A DNA stretch of 64,000 bases, from positions 14,996,195 to 15,060,194 of the forward strand of contig OX030956.1 in assembly GCA_943735955.1 (NCBI GenBank). Direction: 5' to 3'. A program made the position numbers and the translations under genes. Below the pieces are notes generated by a model, which was not told where the DNA came from, searched no databases, and saw only the letters and a list, made by a program, of their open reading frames with translations. The stretch comes from Piscicola geometra (lineage: Eukaryota > Annelida > Clitellata > Hirudinida > Piscicolidae). This document shows positions 33,481 to 46,100 of the stretch, one piece after another. Position 1 is the stretch's first letter. Each line of letters begins with the position of its first letter.

Positions 33481-33802
33481 AATGAAAAAGAAAAGGAAAA
33501 TAGCATTGGGGATGGTGAATTGGGGAATAGGGAAATAAAAAACTGTGTAACAAAAAATTCTGTGACGAAAATGTTGTGAAGTAAAATAAAATGGTGTAAA
33601 AAGAAAAGGTAATTAAAAAGAGGGATTATGATTATGATTACAGGGATCGTCATGATGATGATAAAGTTGCCGAATTACAAGAAGAAAAGATGAAAATGAC
33701 GGAGTCCAAAGAAGATGTGAATGTTGATGATGATGCTGAGGTGGGAGATAAAGGTGAAAATGGAAAAGTGAGAGGTGAAGGGAATAATAGAGCAGTGAGT
33801 GC

Positions 33803-33880
33803 AAATGATGATGATGATGATGAAGATGATGATGATGAAGATGATGATGTTGATGAGGATGATGATGAGGAGAAAAAAGT
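33803..33880. repeat. GAT-rich microsatellite
   Basis: Imperfect GATGAT run just before the 14-bp satellite. Confidence 0.85.
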
Positions 33881-33892
33881 GTTAAGTTTAAA

Positions 33893-36800
33893 ATGTTATT
33901 TTTAAAATGTTATTTTTAAAATGTTATTTTTAAAATGTTATTTTTAAAATGTTATTTTTAAAATGTTATTTTTAAAATGTTATTTTTAAAATGTTATTTT
34001 TAAAATGTTATTTTTAAAATGTTATTTTTAAAATGTTATTTTTAAAATGTTATTTTTAAAATGTTATTTTTAAAATGTTATTTTTAAAATGTTATTTTTA
34101 AAATGTTATTTTTAAAATGTTATTTTTAAAATGTTATTTTTAAAATGTTATTTTTAAAATGTTATTTTTAAAATGTTATTTTTAAAATGTTATTTTTAAA
34201 ATGTTATTTTTAAAATGTTATTTTTAAAATGTTATTTTTAAAATGTTATTTTTAAAATGTTATTTTTAAAATGTTATTTTTAAAATGTTATTTTTAAAAT
34301 GTTATTTTTAAAATGTTATTTTTAAAATTTTATTTTTAAAATGTTATTTTTAAAATGTTATTTTTAAAATGTTATTTTTAAAATGTTATTTTTAAAATGT
34401 TATTTTTAAAATGTTATTTTTAAAATGTTATTTTTAAAATGTTATTTTTAAAATGTTATTTTTAAAATGTTATTTTTAAAATGTTATTTTTAAAATGTTA
34501 TTTTTAAAATGTTATTTTTAAAATGTTATTTTTAAAATGTTATTTTTAAAATGTTATTTTTAAAATGTTATTTTTAAAATGTTATTTTTAAAATGTTATT
34601 TTTAAAATTTTATTTTTAAAATGTTATTTTTAAAATGTTATTTTTAAAATGTTATTTTAAAAATGTTATTTTTAAAATGTTATTTTTAAAATGTTATTTT
34701 TAAAATGTTATTTTTAAAATGTTATTTTTAAAATGTTATTTTTAAAATGTTATTTTTAAAATGTTATTTTTAAAATGTTATTTTTAAAATGTTATTTTTA
34801 AAATGTTATTTTTAAAATGTTATTTTTAAAATGTTATTTTTAAAATGTTATTTTTAAAATGTTATTTTTAAAATGTTATTTTTAAAATGTTATTTTTAAA
34901 ATGTTATTTTTAAAATGTTATTTTTAAAATGTTATTTTTAAAATGTTATTTTTAAAATGTTATTTTTAAAATGTTATTTTTAAAATGTTATTTTTAAAAT
35001 GTTATTTTTAAAATGTTATTTTTAAAATGTTATTTTTAAAATGTTATTTTTAAAATGTTATTTTTAAAATGTTATTTTTAAAATGTTATTTTTAAAATGT
35101 TATTTTTAAAATGTTATTTTTAAAATGTTATTTTTAAAATGTTATTTTTAAAATGTTATTTTTAAAATGTTATTTTTAAAATGTTATTTTTAAAATGTTA
35201 TTTTTAAAATGTTATTTTTAAAATGTTATTTTTAAAATGTTATTTTTAAAATGTTATTTTTAAAATGTTATTTTTAAAATGTTATTTTTAAAATGTTATT
35301 TTTAAAATGTTATTTTTAAAATGTTATTTTTAAAATGTTATTTTTAAAATGTTATTTTTAAAATGTTATTTTTAAAATGTTATTTTTAAAATGTTATTTT
35401 TAAAATGTTATTTTTAAAATGTTATTTTTAAAATGTTATTTTTAAAATGTTATTTTTAAAATGTTATTTTTAAAATGTTATTTTTAAAATGTTATTTTTA
35501 AAATGTTATTTTTAAAATGTTATTTTTAAAATGTTATTTTTAAAATGTTATTTTTAAAATGTTATTTTTAAAATGTTATTTTTAAAATGTTATTTTTAAA
35601 ATGTTATTTTTAAAATGTTATTTTTAAAATGTTATTTTTAAAATGTTATTTTTAAAATGTTATTTTTAAAATGTTATTTTTAAAATGTTATTTTTAAAAT
35701 GTTATTTTTAAAATGTTATTTTTAAAATGTTATTTTTAAAATGTTATTTTTAAAATGTTATTTTTAAAATGTTATTTTTAAAATGTTATTTTTAAAATGT
35801 TATTTTTAAAATGTTATTTTTAAAATGTTATTTTTAAAATGTTATTTTTAAAATGTTATTTTTAAAATGTTATTTTTAAAATGTTATTTTTAAAATGTTA
35901 TTTTTAAAATGATATTTTTAAAATGTTATTTTTAAAATGTTATTTTTAAAATGTTATTTTTAAAATGTTATTTTTAAAATGTTATTTTTAAAATGTTATT
36001 TTTAAAATGTTATTTTTAAAATGTTATTTTTAAAATGTTATTTTTAAAATGTTATTTTTAAAATGTTATTTTTAAAATGTTATTTTTAAAATGTTATTTT
36101 TAAAATGTTATTTTTAAAATGATATTTTTAAAATGTTTTTTTTTAATGTTCTTTTTAAAATGTTATTTTTAAAATGTTATTTTTAAAATGTTATTTTTAA
36201 AATGTTATTTTTAAAATGTTATTTTTAAAATGTTATTTTTAAAATGTTATTTTTAAAATGTTATTTTTAAAATGTTATTTTTAAAATGTTATTTTTAAAA
36301 TGTTATTTTTAAAATGTTATTTTTAAAATGTTATTTTTAAAATGTTATTTTTAAAATGTTATTTTTAAAATGTTATTTTTAAAATGTTATTTTTAAAATG
36401 TTATTTTTAAAATGTTATTTTTAAAATGTTATTTTTAAAATGTTATTTTTAAAATGTTATTTTTAAAATGTTATTTTTAAAATGTTATTTTTAAAATGTT
36501 ATTTTTAAAATGTTATTTTTAAAATGTTATTTTTAAAATGTTATTTTTAAAATGTTATTTTTAAAGTGTTATTTTTAAAATGTTATTTTTAAAATGTTAT
36601 TTTTAAAATGTTATTTTTAAAATGTTATTTTTAAAATGTTATTTTTAAAATGTTATTTTTAAAATGTTATTTTTAAAATATTATTTTTAAAATATTATTT
36701 TTAAAATGTTATTTTTAAAATGTTATTTTTAAAATGTTATTTTTAAAATGTTATTTTAAAAATGTTATTTTAAAAATGTTATTTTAAAATGTTGTTTTAA

Positions 36801-37530
36801 AAATGTTATTTTAAAAATGTTATTTTTAAAATGTTATTTTTAAAATGTTATTTTTAAAATGTTATTTTTAAAATGTTATTTTTAAAATGTTATTTTTAAA
36901 ATGTTATTTTTAAAATGTTATTTTTAAAATGTTATTTTTAAAATCTTATTTTTAAAATCTTATTTTTAAAATGTTATTTTTAAAATCTTATTTTTAAAAT
37001 CTTATTTTTAAAATGTTATTTTTAAAATGTTATTTTTAAAATGTTATTTTTAAAATGTTATTTTTAAAATGTTATTTTTAAAATGTTATTTTTAAAATGT
37101 TATTTTTAAAATATTATTTTAAAAATATTATTTTTAAAATGGTATTTTTAAAATGTTATTTTTAAAATGTTATTTTTAAAATGTTATTTTTAAAATGTTA
37201 TTTTTAAAATGTTATTTTAAAAATGTTATTTAAAAATGTTATTTTAAAAATGTTATTTTAAAAATGTTATTTTAAAAATGTTATTTTAAAAATGTTATTT
37301 TAAAAATGTTATTTTTAAAATGTTATTTTTAAAATGTTATTTTTAAAATGTTATTTTTAAAATGTTATTTTTAAAATGTTATTTTTAAAATGTTATTTTT
37401 AAAATGTTATTTTTAAAATGTTATTTTTAAAATGTTATTTTTAAAATGTTATTTTTAAAATGTTATTTTTAAAATGTTATTTTTAAAAGGTAATTTTAAA
37501 ATGTTATTTTTAAAATGGTATTTTTAGAAT
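33893..37530. repeat. 14-bp satellite array, about 3.6 kb
   Basis: Roughly 260 copies of TTTTTAAAATGTTA. It is nearly perfect from 33893 to about 36120, then with growing variation (TTTTAAAAATGTTA, ATATTA, TCTTA variants), breaking down after 37490. Each unit contains TTTTTAAAA. Confidence 0.97.
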
Positions 37531-37854
37531 GTTTTTTAAAATTAATTTAATTTTAAAATTTTTATTTTTACAATTTCATTTAAAAATTTTATTCAAATTT
37601 TATTTATATATTTTAAAAGATTTTTTTAAAATATTAGTCCGTTTAAAAATGTTTTTACATTAGTCTGTTTTAACAATATTTTGTTATATCAGTCCGTTCC
37701 CCAGTGAAGGACTTTAAAGATTATTGAAATCTAGTCCATATGTGTTTTTGGCATTCGGCAGCGGGCACAAACACCGTATTTGTGCACTCTGACCTTTGAT
37801 GCTGCTTCAGAATTAGCAGTTATCTGATCATTTTTCTATAGTCATACTTTAAAA

Positions 37855-40111
37855 ATGGCTCTAAACCTGATTGACAAAGTTGCCATCATCACAGGTTGTA
37901 GACTTAATGATTAATCCTATAATAAATTTAGATTTCAATCTTTTAGTTCATATTCTCATAAAATAGTTTACTTCCTAAACTAGCTAGTTCATTATAATAC
38001 AAATAAATGAAAACTTAATCGTTTGATAATTCACAGGTGCCGGCTCAGGCATTGGAAAAGCATGTGCCTTATTGTTTTCAGAGCTTGGAGCCCAAGTGGT
38101 TCTGATAGGAAGGAATGTTGAAGCTCTCAACCAAGTGAAACAAGAATGCGATAAAAATTCTAAAAAGGTATTTAAATTTTTTAATGATAATAATAATACA
38201 AAAATATATAATTGGTAACATGTATAGAATCTATATTGATAGCATTTGATCCACAGCATTTGGTGATTGGAGCAGACATTACAAAGGAAGATGCTTGTAA
38301 AGAGGCTGTTGAGAAAATGGCCAAAGCTTATGACAAGCTTGACATACTGGTAAAATTCTATTCTCTAATTGACTTTCTTAGCATTTAAAACCATTGAAGT
38401 ATGCCTTACAACCTTTATACCACCTCCCAGGTGAACAATGCAGGCATAATGGAGATGGGCACCATTGAAACCACCACACTGGAGCAGTATGACCGCGTCA
38501 TGGACATCAATGTTAGGTTTGTCAAAGGATTTTTCATCATCATTTTTATAGCGCTTTTCATTTTTCAAATGTGAACTTATCTTCTCCAAGTGGATTCTGT
38601 TGACAAAAACGTCTATTAGCTGAAAGCATGGGCGGCGATCCTGGGAGGGTCCTGGGGTCTGGACCCCCTCCCCCACTTTTTAGTAGTAGCCTATATGTGG
38701 ACCCCCTCCACTTTTTCAATAAAAACTTTTGTGAACTCTTGTTTTGATGCGAACATAATCCTCAAACTTAGCATAAAACAATATTTTTACATACTAATAC
38801 ATTGTGAGTATGTGTTGTTATAGTTATAGCTGTCTAAAACAAAGCTATTCATTGCTTAGTTAAATATTAGTATCAAAACAGAAGTTTAAAATGTTTTTTT
38901 TGAGTGGGGGGAAGATGGGTCTGGATCCCAGGATCATCTATGCTGGGTAAGACCCCCCAAAGATTTGCAGCAGATCGCCGCCCTTGGCTGAAAGGAACCC
39001 TTTAGCAACCTATAACAAATATGATAACCTCTAAAGTTAATATTTCTGAATTAAATAGATAATATTTCTAAAATAAGATACAAACCTTATCTTATTTCTA
39101 TCCTCAAGCACACCTTTAATCTGAATGAATTAATGCAGGAGTACTACAAGTATTTTTAAGGGCTCAACAATATAAATAAATTATATTCTACAATTTCACG
39201 CTTTGTTCAATTTCTAAAAAAATAAAATTACTAAAAACATAAGCTTCTCTACCATTGCTACAGAGCAGCCTACCACATGACGATGCTGTGTGTGCCACAC
39301 TTGATAAAGACCAAGGGAAGCATCGTCAACGTTTCATCAGTCTGTGGCACTCGAGCTGTTCGTATTTGTGGTTTAATGGTTTGATTTCAATTAATTTCTA
39401 TAATGCTCTTAGTGAAAATGGGCTATATATGATCATAGAAATGCTAGAATGAACTTAAAAAGTGTTACTTTCATTTTCTAATGTTTTATGACAAATGCTT
39501 TAAAACTTTAAACTTGTATTCAACAGTTCCAAGGAATATTGGCTTACTGCGTATCGAAGAGTGCTCTTGATCAACTCACCAAATGCTCTGCTCTTGGTTT
39601 GTATATTACTTAGATTCATTTAATTAAATGCATTAATGCATTTTTTAACTTTATTTTTTTACAGAACTAGCTTCAAAGGGAGTGAGGGTGAATTCCATCA
39701 AGTCAGTGTTTAAACTTTGATTATGGTTTTTATTGTTAACTCTAATTTTTAGAACTCTTGATCCCAACCTTTTCATTAACCTATACAGTCCCGGAGTGAT
39801 CTTGACAGGCATTCAAAAGAAGGGAGGCCTAGACGACAAGCAATACGAAGAGGTAGTTGTTAAAAACTTCAATAAAGAACTAAATAAGCCGTAATATTTC
39901 TTTGAATATATTTAAATTAATATACTCAATATTACTATTATCTACCCTTCAGTTCTTGGAGCGTTCCAAGACCTCTCACCCACTAGGCAGACCTGGCGAA
40001 CCGATCGAAACAGCGAGAGCAGTGGCATTCCTGGCGTCTGACTGGGCTTCAGACACTACAGCAGAACTTCTGCATGTTGACGGAGGAAGACACGCTGGAG
40101 CCGCAAGATAG
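37855..40111 (+). CDS. Short-chain dehydrogenase/reductase (classical SDR)
   Basis: NAD(P)-dependent oxidoreductase, 264 residues from nine exons with all phases closed: 37855-37894, 38037-38167, 38257-38349, 38431-38516, 39264-39378, 39527-39596, 39665-39701, 39789-39852, 39953-40111. Classical motifs are present in order: TGAGSGIG cofactor loop, NNAG, catalytic Ser in NVSS, catalytic Tyr and Lys in AYCVSK, and NPGVI. It is FabG-like in overall look, and near the C-terminus has the segment ASDTTAELLHVDGGRH. The substrate cannot be told from sequence. Likely cytosolic: no signal or membrane segment. Intron 4 carries a MITE. A polyadenylation signal AATAAA lies about 60 bp after the stop. Confidence 0.93.
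38627..38986 (+). mobile_element. hAT-type MITE, family A, copy 4
   Basis: Ends CATGGGCGGCGATC and GATCGCCGCCCTTG; exact target duplications GCTGAAAG at 38619-38626 and 38987-38994. 360 bp, within an SDR intron. Confidence 0.95.
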
Positions 40112-41970
40112 ACCGAATTCGAGGCCTACAAAATACGGAATCAACAGTCCTACAAGACATTTTTGCAACTTGAATAAATTTGTGAAACAGCTTTTCGAGA
40201 CATGCGATCAGAATGAGAAGAACAATCTGTATGAGATCTAGACCATCTCAGTTCATAGATCGTTTTCTAGAGGTTTCGATTACATTTTCAGTAAAGGTTA
40301 AACCTATCTTTAAGGTAGTTGAGTATGTTCATAATCCCTTTGTTTCAACACCACATATCCCCCTTTTTTTCTTTCCCTATGTCTCCAAATCGCACCTACA
40401 CATTTCAGTACTACTCTTCAGCTTCTGATCCTCTTGCTGGTAACCAAGAACATTTTCTATTGGGTACGGCTTTCCACGTTCCCTTCTCCAAGCTGTCAAT
40501 CATTCTTCTCTCTATTCTACATATAAGCTACGTTAGCAATGCCGGTAGACGTTATGTTAATGAGCTAAAAGTGGGTTTTTTCAGAAAACGTCATTTTCAA
40601 CATGTAAAGTACCTTTATTTAAGTAATGATATTTTGAAACTAAATAAAATTATTACTAAAAAATAGATAATGCAATAACCTTTTTAATGCATTTAATTTC
40701 TATAAATTATTTTACTTTTTTTATCTAAAATTAAACGATTCAAACAAAGAGTATACGATTTCAGGAAATGCTGTTAAACAACGGCACCTCGTATACCTTT
40801 TCATTTAATAATTACGCTAGTGAAAGAATTAATTGATTAAAAAAAATGATACATTTTAAAATTAAAAATTGAATTGTCTACATTTTGTGACATGGCGCTA
40901 ATCTGTAAGTTGAAATCAACTCTCACAAATTTCATTTTAGTGGTAAAACCCGTATAACATCTACAAAATAAAATATTTTTTAAAGAAGCACCTTTTTATG
41001 AAAATTTATGTTATATATCTTTTGAATAAAATAAAAAAAATTTAATTTCATTAATGAAATCATTTACCTTTTAATTTATTACTTTTGGACATACCAGGAC
41101 ATTCAAATTTTAAAAGCCACCGCTTGCGCGTCGTTGTCTTTCCTTTAGTCACTAAGCAACTAAAGTTTAGTCTTTTAGATCTACGAGTTTGAAACTCTTT
41201 AAATACTTTAGTTAAAATGAATTCTAATCCATAAAAATGCGATTAGTTATTTTAAAATGCGATATACAGAACTTATACTATTTTTAAATTTTAAAAGTCT
41301 CACCAGCAAAAGAAGTTTTAGAACTATATAAATACAAACTGAAATAGTGGCTGGAACAGACACTGACTAGAAAAATAGGAATTTTAATCTTCGTTTAATT
41401 AATTAAAGTTCAAAACAAAATAAAAACTTTCTTGAAACGTAAATCTCTGAGTTTGAGTTAGAAAACGAAAGGGTCATTATTCTGTTTAAATTTTAACTTT
41501 AAAAATGTTACAAAATATATAAAATGCACAAAAGTTCATAATAGTTTTCATTTTTTATTCTTTATCCAAAAAGCTTTTTTCAGAGTCACTCAAACGCAAA
41601 AAAGGTTATTATTAAGTTCATGCTTTTACAGACTCGAATGTTGTTGACAACTCTTAATGTTGAATAAACTGTCTTAAAAACTGTGTTTGAAAACTTAAAT
41701 TTTTTTCTACATTTTAATTAAATTTTTTTACAATAAAATTAATTAAATTTTATTACATACATATTGCAAGTTTAGACTCAATAAACGTTTATTAGTGCAA
41801 AAAGATACTTTTTTCTCTATATAATGTCTTTCAAAACGCTATAACTTATGTTTTTTTGAAGATAAATACTTTTTTTTTAAATGCTTTGTTTCTTTTTAGA
41901 AAATACATATACATGAAAAGTTTGAATAAAATTAGTTATTTAAAACTCAAGTTATAGTACAAATAGTACT
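40112..41970. other. Intergenic
   Basis: Apart from the SDR 3' end I see no exon, RNA gene or repeat that I can name. Confidence 0.45.
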
Positions 41971-41974
41971 TTCT

Positions 41975-42395
41975 CAAGGATAAAGGAGAAAGCTTTCCAT
42001 AGCAGCAGCAGTACCAGCGTTGGCAAAGACTTCTCCTTCACCCTCTTTCGCAGCCTCGGCACCAGTGGCAAGACAGAAAATTGAGAAGAATGATGATTGT
42101 GTTTTGAGGATGATGTGGTAATGATTGTGCTCTGGTATGAGTGTTGGTATTGTGGTGATGAAAGAATTTTTTATTTATGGTGATAGTGATTTTTTGGCGG
42201 TGATTGTCATGGTGGGGTGGGTGAGGTTGGATTATTGAGGTTGATCGTGTGTTTATATATATATTTTAATTTATATATATACATATATTGGTAATGGTCT
42301 AAAAACCGTTTTATTTAACAAATTTATTTGAAGAGCGCCTTTGTTCACTTAGTAAAGGGCGCTATACAAATCATTAGTGATTGATTAGTGATTGA
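41975..42395 (+). mobile_element. Family C SINE-like element, 5'-truncated copy
   Basis: Begins within the family at AAGGATAAAGGAGAAAGC and runs to the GGGCGCTATACAAATC tail and TGATTGATT repeats. Very close in sequence to the 20222 and 55502 copies, so probably recent. Confidence 0.85.
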
Positions 42396-42399
42396 TTTA

Positions 42400-43180
42400 T
42401 GCCTTCCACACGGGTCCGTGCGCACCGCCTATATTTGGAACGCTATGCAATGGTAACTCGATGCATGAAAAGTTAGCATTAAAAGTGACATAACTTCTAA
42501 ACGGGTCAAAATTAAATAAAAAAATTTAACGGCATTCAATTTCTTTTATCCTATTCTAATTTTTGAATATTTTTTTATAAATATTAATAAGGTTTGAAAA
42601 ATCGACCGGCATTGCTAAAGCTACGTTCTAGCAACACATGCTTCTCATTCTTTCCACATAAGACACTTCCTACCTTCTTCCGCATGTCTCCAGTGTCCAA
42701 CTTTTCATCCTTCACGGCCAGGCTAGACCACCTACACATCATCCTTACTTTCGATCCATCTATATACTTTCCAATTTTCTTCTAACAAGATCCTTCCCAT
42801 TTAATGTCTTGATAGCAAACCTTAGCTTCTTTTACCCAGAATGTGCTTCGAAACTTTCATCATCTTAGCTGAGCAACCAACTTTTGCAAAACCATACATT
42901 AACCTTCCACCTATCGAGCTTTTCCATGCCTTCTTGCGCACGAATAACCGACTCCCGTCTTTTTGATCTAGAATTGAGAATGCCTTCTAACATTTGTAAG
43001 TATTTCACTAATCTGACAAATGCGCCACTTCGAGCTTCAATCCTATATACATAACCTCGTTGCATTTCCGCTTGTATCTATGCATTCACGGACTAAGATA
43101 GACCAAGATATACAGCCGCTAGATATTAGAGAAAAGAACATTTGTCTTTGAATTGTATTGACTTTTCAAACACGATAGAC
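42400..43180. other. Unclassified, possibly old transposon
   Basis: The minus strand has a 66-codon frame with a charged sequence (RSKRRESVIRAQEGMEKLDR) and no recognised homologue. It lies downstream of RPL13A. No conclusion. Confidence 0.3.
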
Positions 43181-43183
43181 ACT

Positions 43184-46100
43184 TCAGTGGTAGCCCATCG
43201 ACTCAATGATCTTCTGGTACTCTGGCGCCTTCGCCAAGACGGTGGATCGGGCCTTGTCCATCAGTTTCTGAGGGAGAAAAAGATAAGTTATATAATTAGG
43301 AATATATTAATAAAATTAAAAAGTTAAATACGAGAATGATTTATTAAATAATATTTTAGAATGCCACTCTCAGAAAGAGTTGATATCAAATTGCATCAAA
43401 CAATGTGGATAAATGAAGATCATCATTGTAAACGGCATAGAATTGCATGAAGAATTCCTATACGTAACTATCACTAAAATAAAAGATTCAAATGCGAAAA
43501 TGATTTATCGATAGAAAAAACTCCATTCTCAGAAAAACGTCATATCATATTGTTTCAAATGTGGATAATGAAATCATCATTGTAATGGCAGAGAATAGTT
43601 CATGAAATTATATTTAATATTCAGATGGTGATGCATGTGAAAACTTATCTCATTAGTATTCATATACGTGACAATCATCATTAATAAATGGAAGAATCAT
43701 TTGCGAAAATGATTTATAAATATTAATAAATGCGAAAATGATTATGAAAAATGCCATACTCAGAAATAGTTGATATCAAATTGCATCAAACAATGTGGAT
43801 AAATGAAGATCATCATTGTAGACGGCAGAGAATGTTTCATGAAATCGCATAAACAATTCAGATGGTGATGCATGTGAAAACTTATCTCATTAGTATTCAT
43901 ATACGTGACAATCATCATTATTGAATTAGAGAAAAAGGTTTGTATATACATAGATTATGGTAACGTTGAAAATGTAGTCAAGCTCAGAATATGTTTACAT
44001 CATACTGATATCAAACAATGTGGATAAAAATGGATCATCATTGCTGACTCAAGGTGAGAAAAAAAATTGAACAAGCTATACAATCAATGCTAGCAAGGAT
44101 GAATTAGCTGTGAATTATTTAAGATGGATGGAGAGATGCAGAAAGGCAATCAGATGGTGATGCATGTGAAGATGATCTCATGGTCATTCATAAGGTGATC
44201 AATCATCATTCAGCCTTGGCAGCATTTATGAGAATGAATAATCGAAAACAGTGAGTCTCAGATGGTGATGCATGAAGGATATTATATCATGGATATCATT
44301 TCAGCTTTCAATCATCACTGCTCATTGATGATGCATACGGAATGCAAGTAATCAAACTAAGAAAAAAATTTGAAGGGATGTTTATAAAAGACCATTAAAA
44401 TTAACCCAAGCATAAACCCTTGAACGAACCTTCTCTTGGAGCTTCTTCTTGTAGAAGAGACTCGAGCGGACCTTTCTGCGGTTCTCGAGGGTCGAGATGA
44501 CACCCTGGTACTTCCACCCGACCTCGTGCGACAGACGATTCAGCACGCAGAACTTCCTCCTCGGCTTGAGTCGGATCACGCGCAGAGCAGACGGCATCAC
44601 CATCCTCTTCTGCTTGTCGTACGGAGGGGGAACCCCGTCAAAGACCTTCAGGTTGGCAAGGGCCACCTTGCCGCGGTGCAGCTTGTGTGGAAGCATACCT
44701 GTTTTTCGTGTGGGTGGTTGGGGTTTAGATCGTTAGGCGTGGAAAGAGAGATGAGTGATGATATAGGAATTAAGTGACTGTCAGGTAATGGATTATCAAC
44801 AAAACTGTTCTGTAGCAGAACTGAACTTTGTCATCATCATAAGTCACTTATATTAATTAATGAAAAAATAAAAAAAACTTGCATGAAAATGAAAGAGAAT
44901 TTTTGAAACTTGGCAATGACTTTCAGGTATTGGAGTATCAACAAAACTGTTCTGTAGCAGAACTGAACAGTGAAATCATCACTAGTCATCCAAGAGAGAT
45001 AATTTAAATCAACATTTTCCCACATGAACAGAATCGAGATAAGATCATATAGAATGTTACAACAAAATTCTCATGTAGAAGTAATTTGAAATTTGAGTCA
45101 TTTAAAAAATAGGATACTTTATAAGAAATAGATAAATCTTAGTTTTTAATACTTGGCAATGACTCTCAGATAATGGAGTATCAACAAAACTGTTCTGTAG
45201 CAGAACTGAACAGTGAAATCATCACTAGTCAGGCTAAGTTAAATCATTTATATGCTTTTACTTATCAAATTTAATTTGCATTGAGTTGGCATCATACAAT
45301 TTTGAGTTAAAAAACAACTGTACTTTGTCATCATCAATGGCAATAATATAAATTTATAAGAAATAGATAAATCTTTGTTTTTAATACTTGGCAATGACTC
45401 TCAGATAATGGAGTATCAACAAAACTGTTCTGTAGCAGAACTGAACAGTGAAATCATCACTAGTCACGCAAAGAAAAGCCAATAAATTCAAATTCAACTC
45501 AAGAATTTTCACCTTTCATATAAATAGCATTAAGTGAGCATTCTTGCGTAGCAGAATCATAAGACATAAATCAAAATATAAAATATTTGTAACTCAGCAA
45601 TGACTATCAGATAATGGAGTATCAACAAGACTGTTCTGTAGCAGAACTGAACAGTGAAATCATCACTAGTCAAGCTATGAAAATGAGCAACAAATAATTT
45701 TCATATAAACAAGAATGACTGAGCATCAGAAAATGTTACATCAACAAAATTCTTCTGTAGCAGAACTGAACTATATGATCATCATATACTCGCCATTAAA
45801 CAACATTAAAACCATTTTTAATTCTTTATATGATATGAAATTGAAATGCGAGGTCATAAACAACAACAGCAAAAACCTCTGACAGTCCTCCAGAAGATCT
45901 TGCAGGGCGCCCTCAAGTGGTAAGGCCCTCTCTTTGGATTCGTGTTCATCCTCTTCTTCAGGAAGTCCAAGTACTTCACTGCAATATATGTATACATGTG
46001 TATGTTAGAAAGTATTTGATGGAGAAGAACCAATGTGCATTAGAAGATTTTTTTAGCAACCATCAGAAAACAGATAATCAACAAAACTCTTCTGAAGCAG

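Noticed and set aside
33210..33905. Gly/Asp/Lys repeat protein and Pro/Ser-rich antisense frames
   Set aside because: 27-bp minisatellite and GAT repeat, open in many frames, no splice or start context.
33893..37530. CRISPR-like regular array
   Set aside because: Units are contiguous 14-mers without spacers, in an animal genome; it is a satellite.
40213..40666. ORFs of 71 and 115 residues after the SDR gene
   Set aside because: No codon bias, homology or splice context; SDR 3' flank.
43361..45791. Spaced repeats in RPL13A introns as a CRISPR or satellite array
   Set aside because: Units have C and D boxes, terminal stems and a guide matching 18S; they are intronic snoRNAs.
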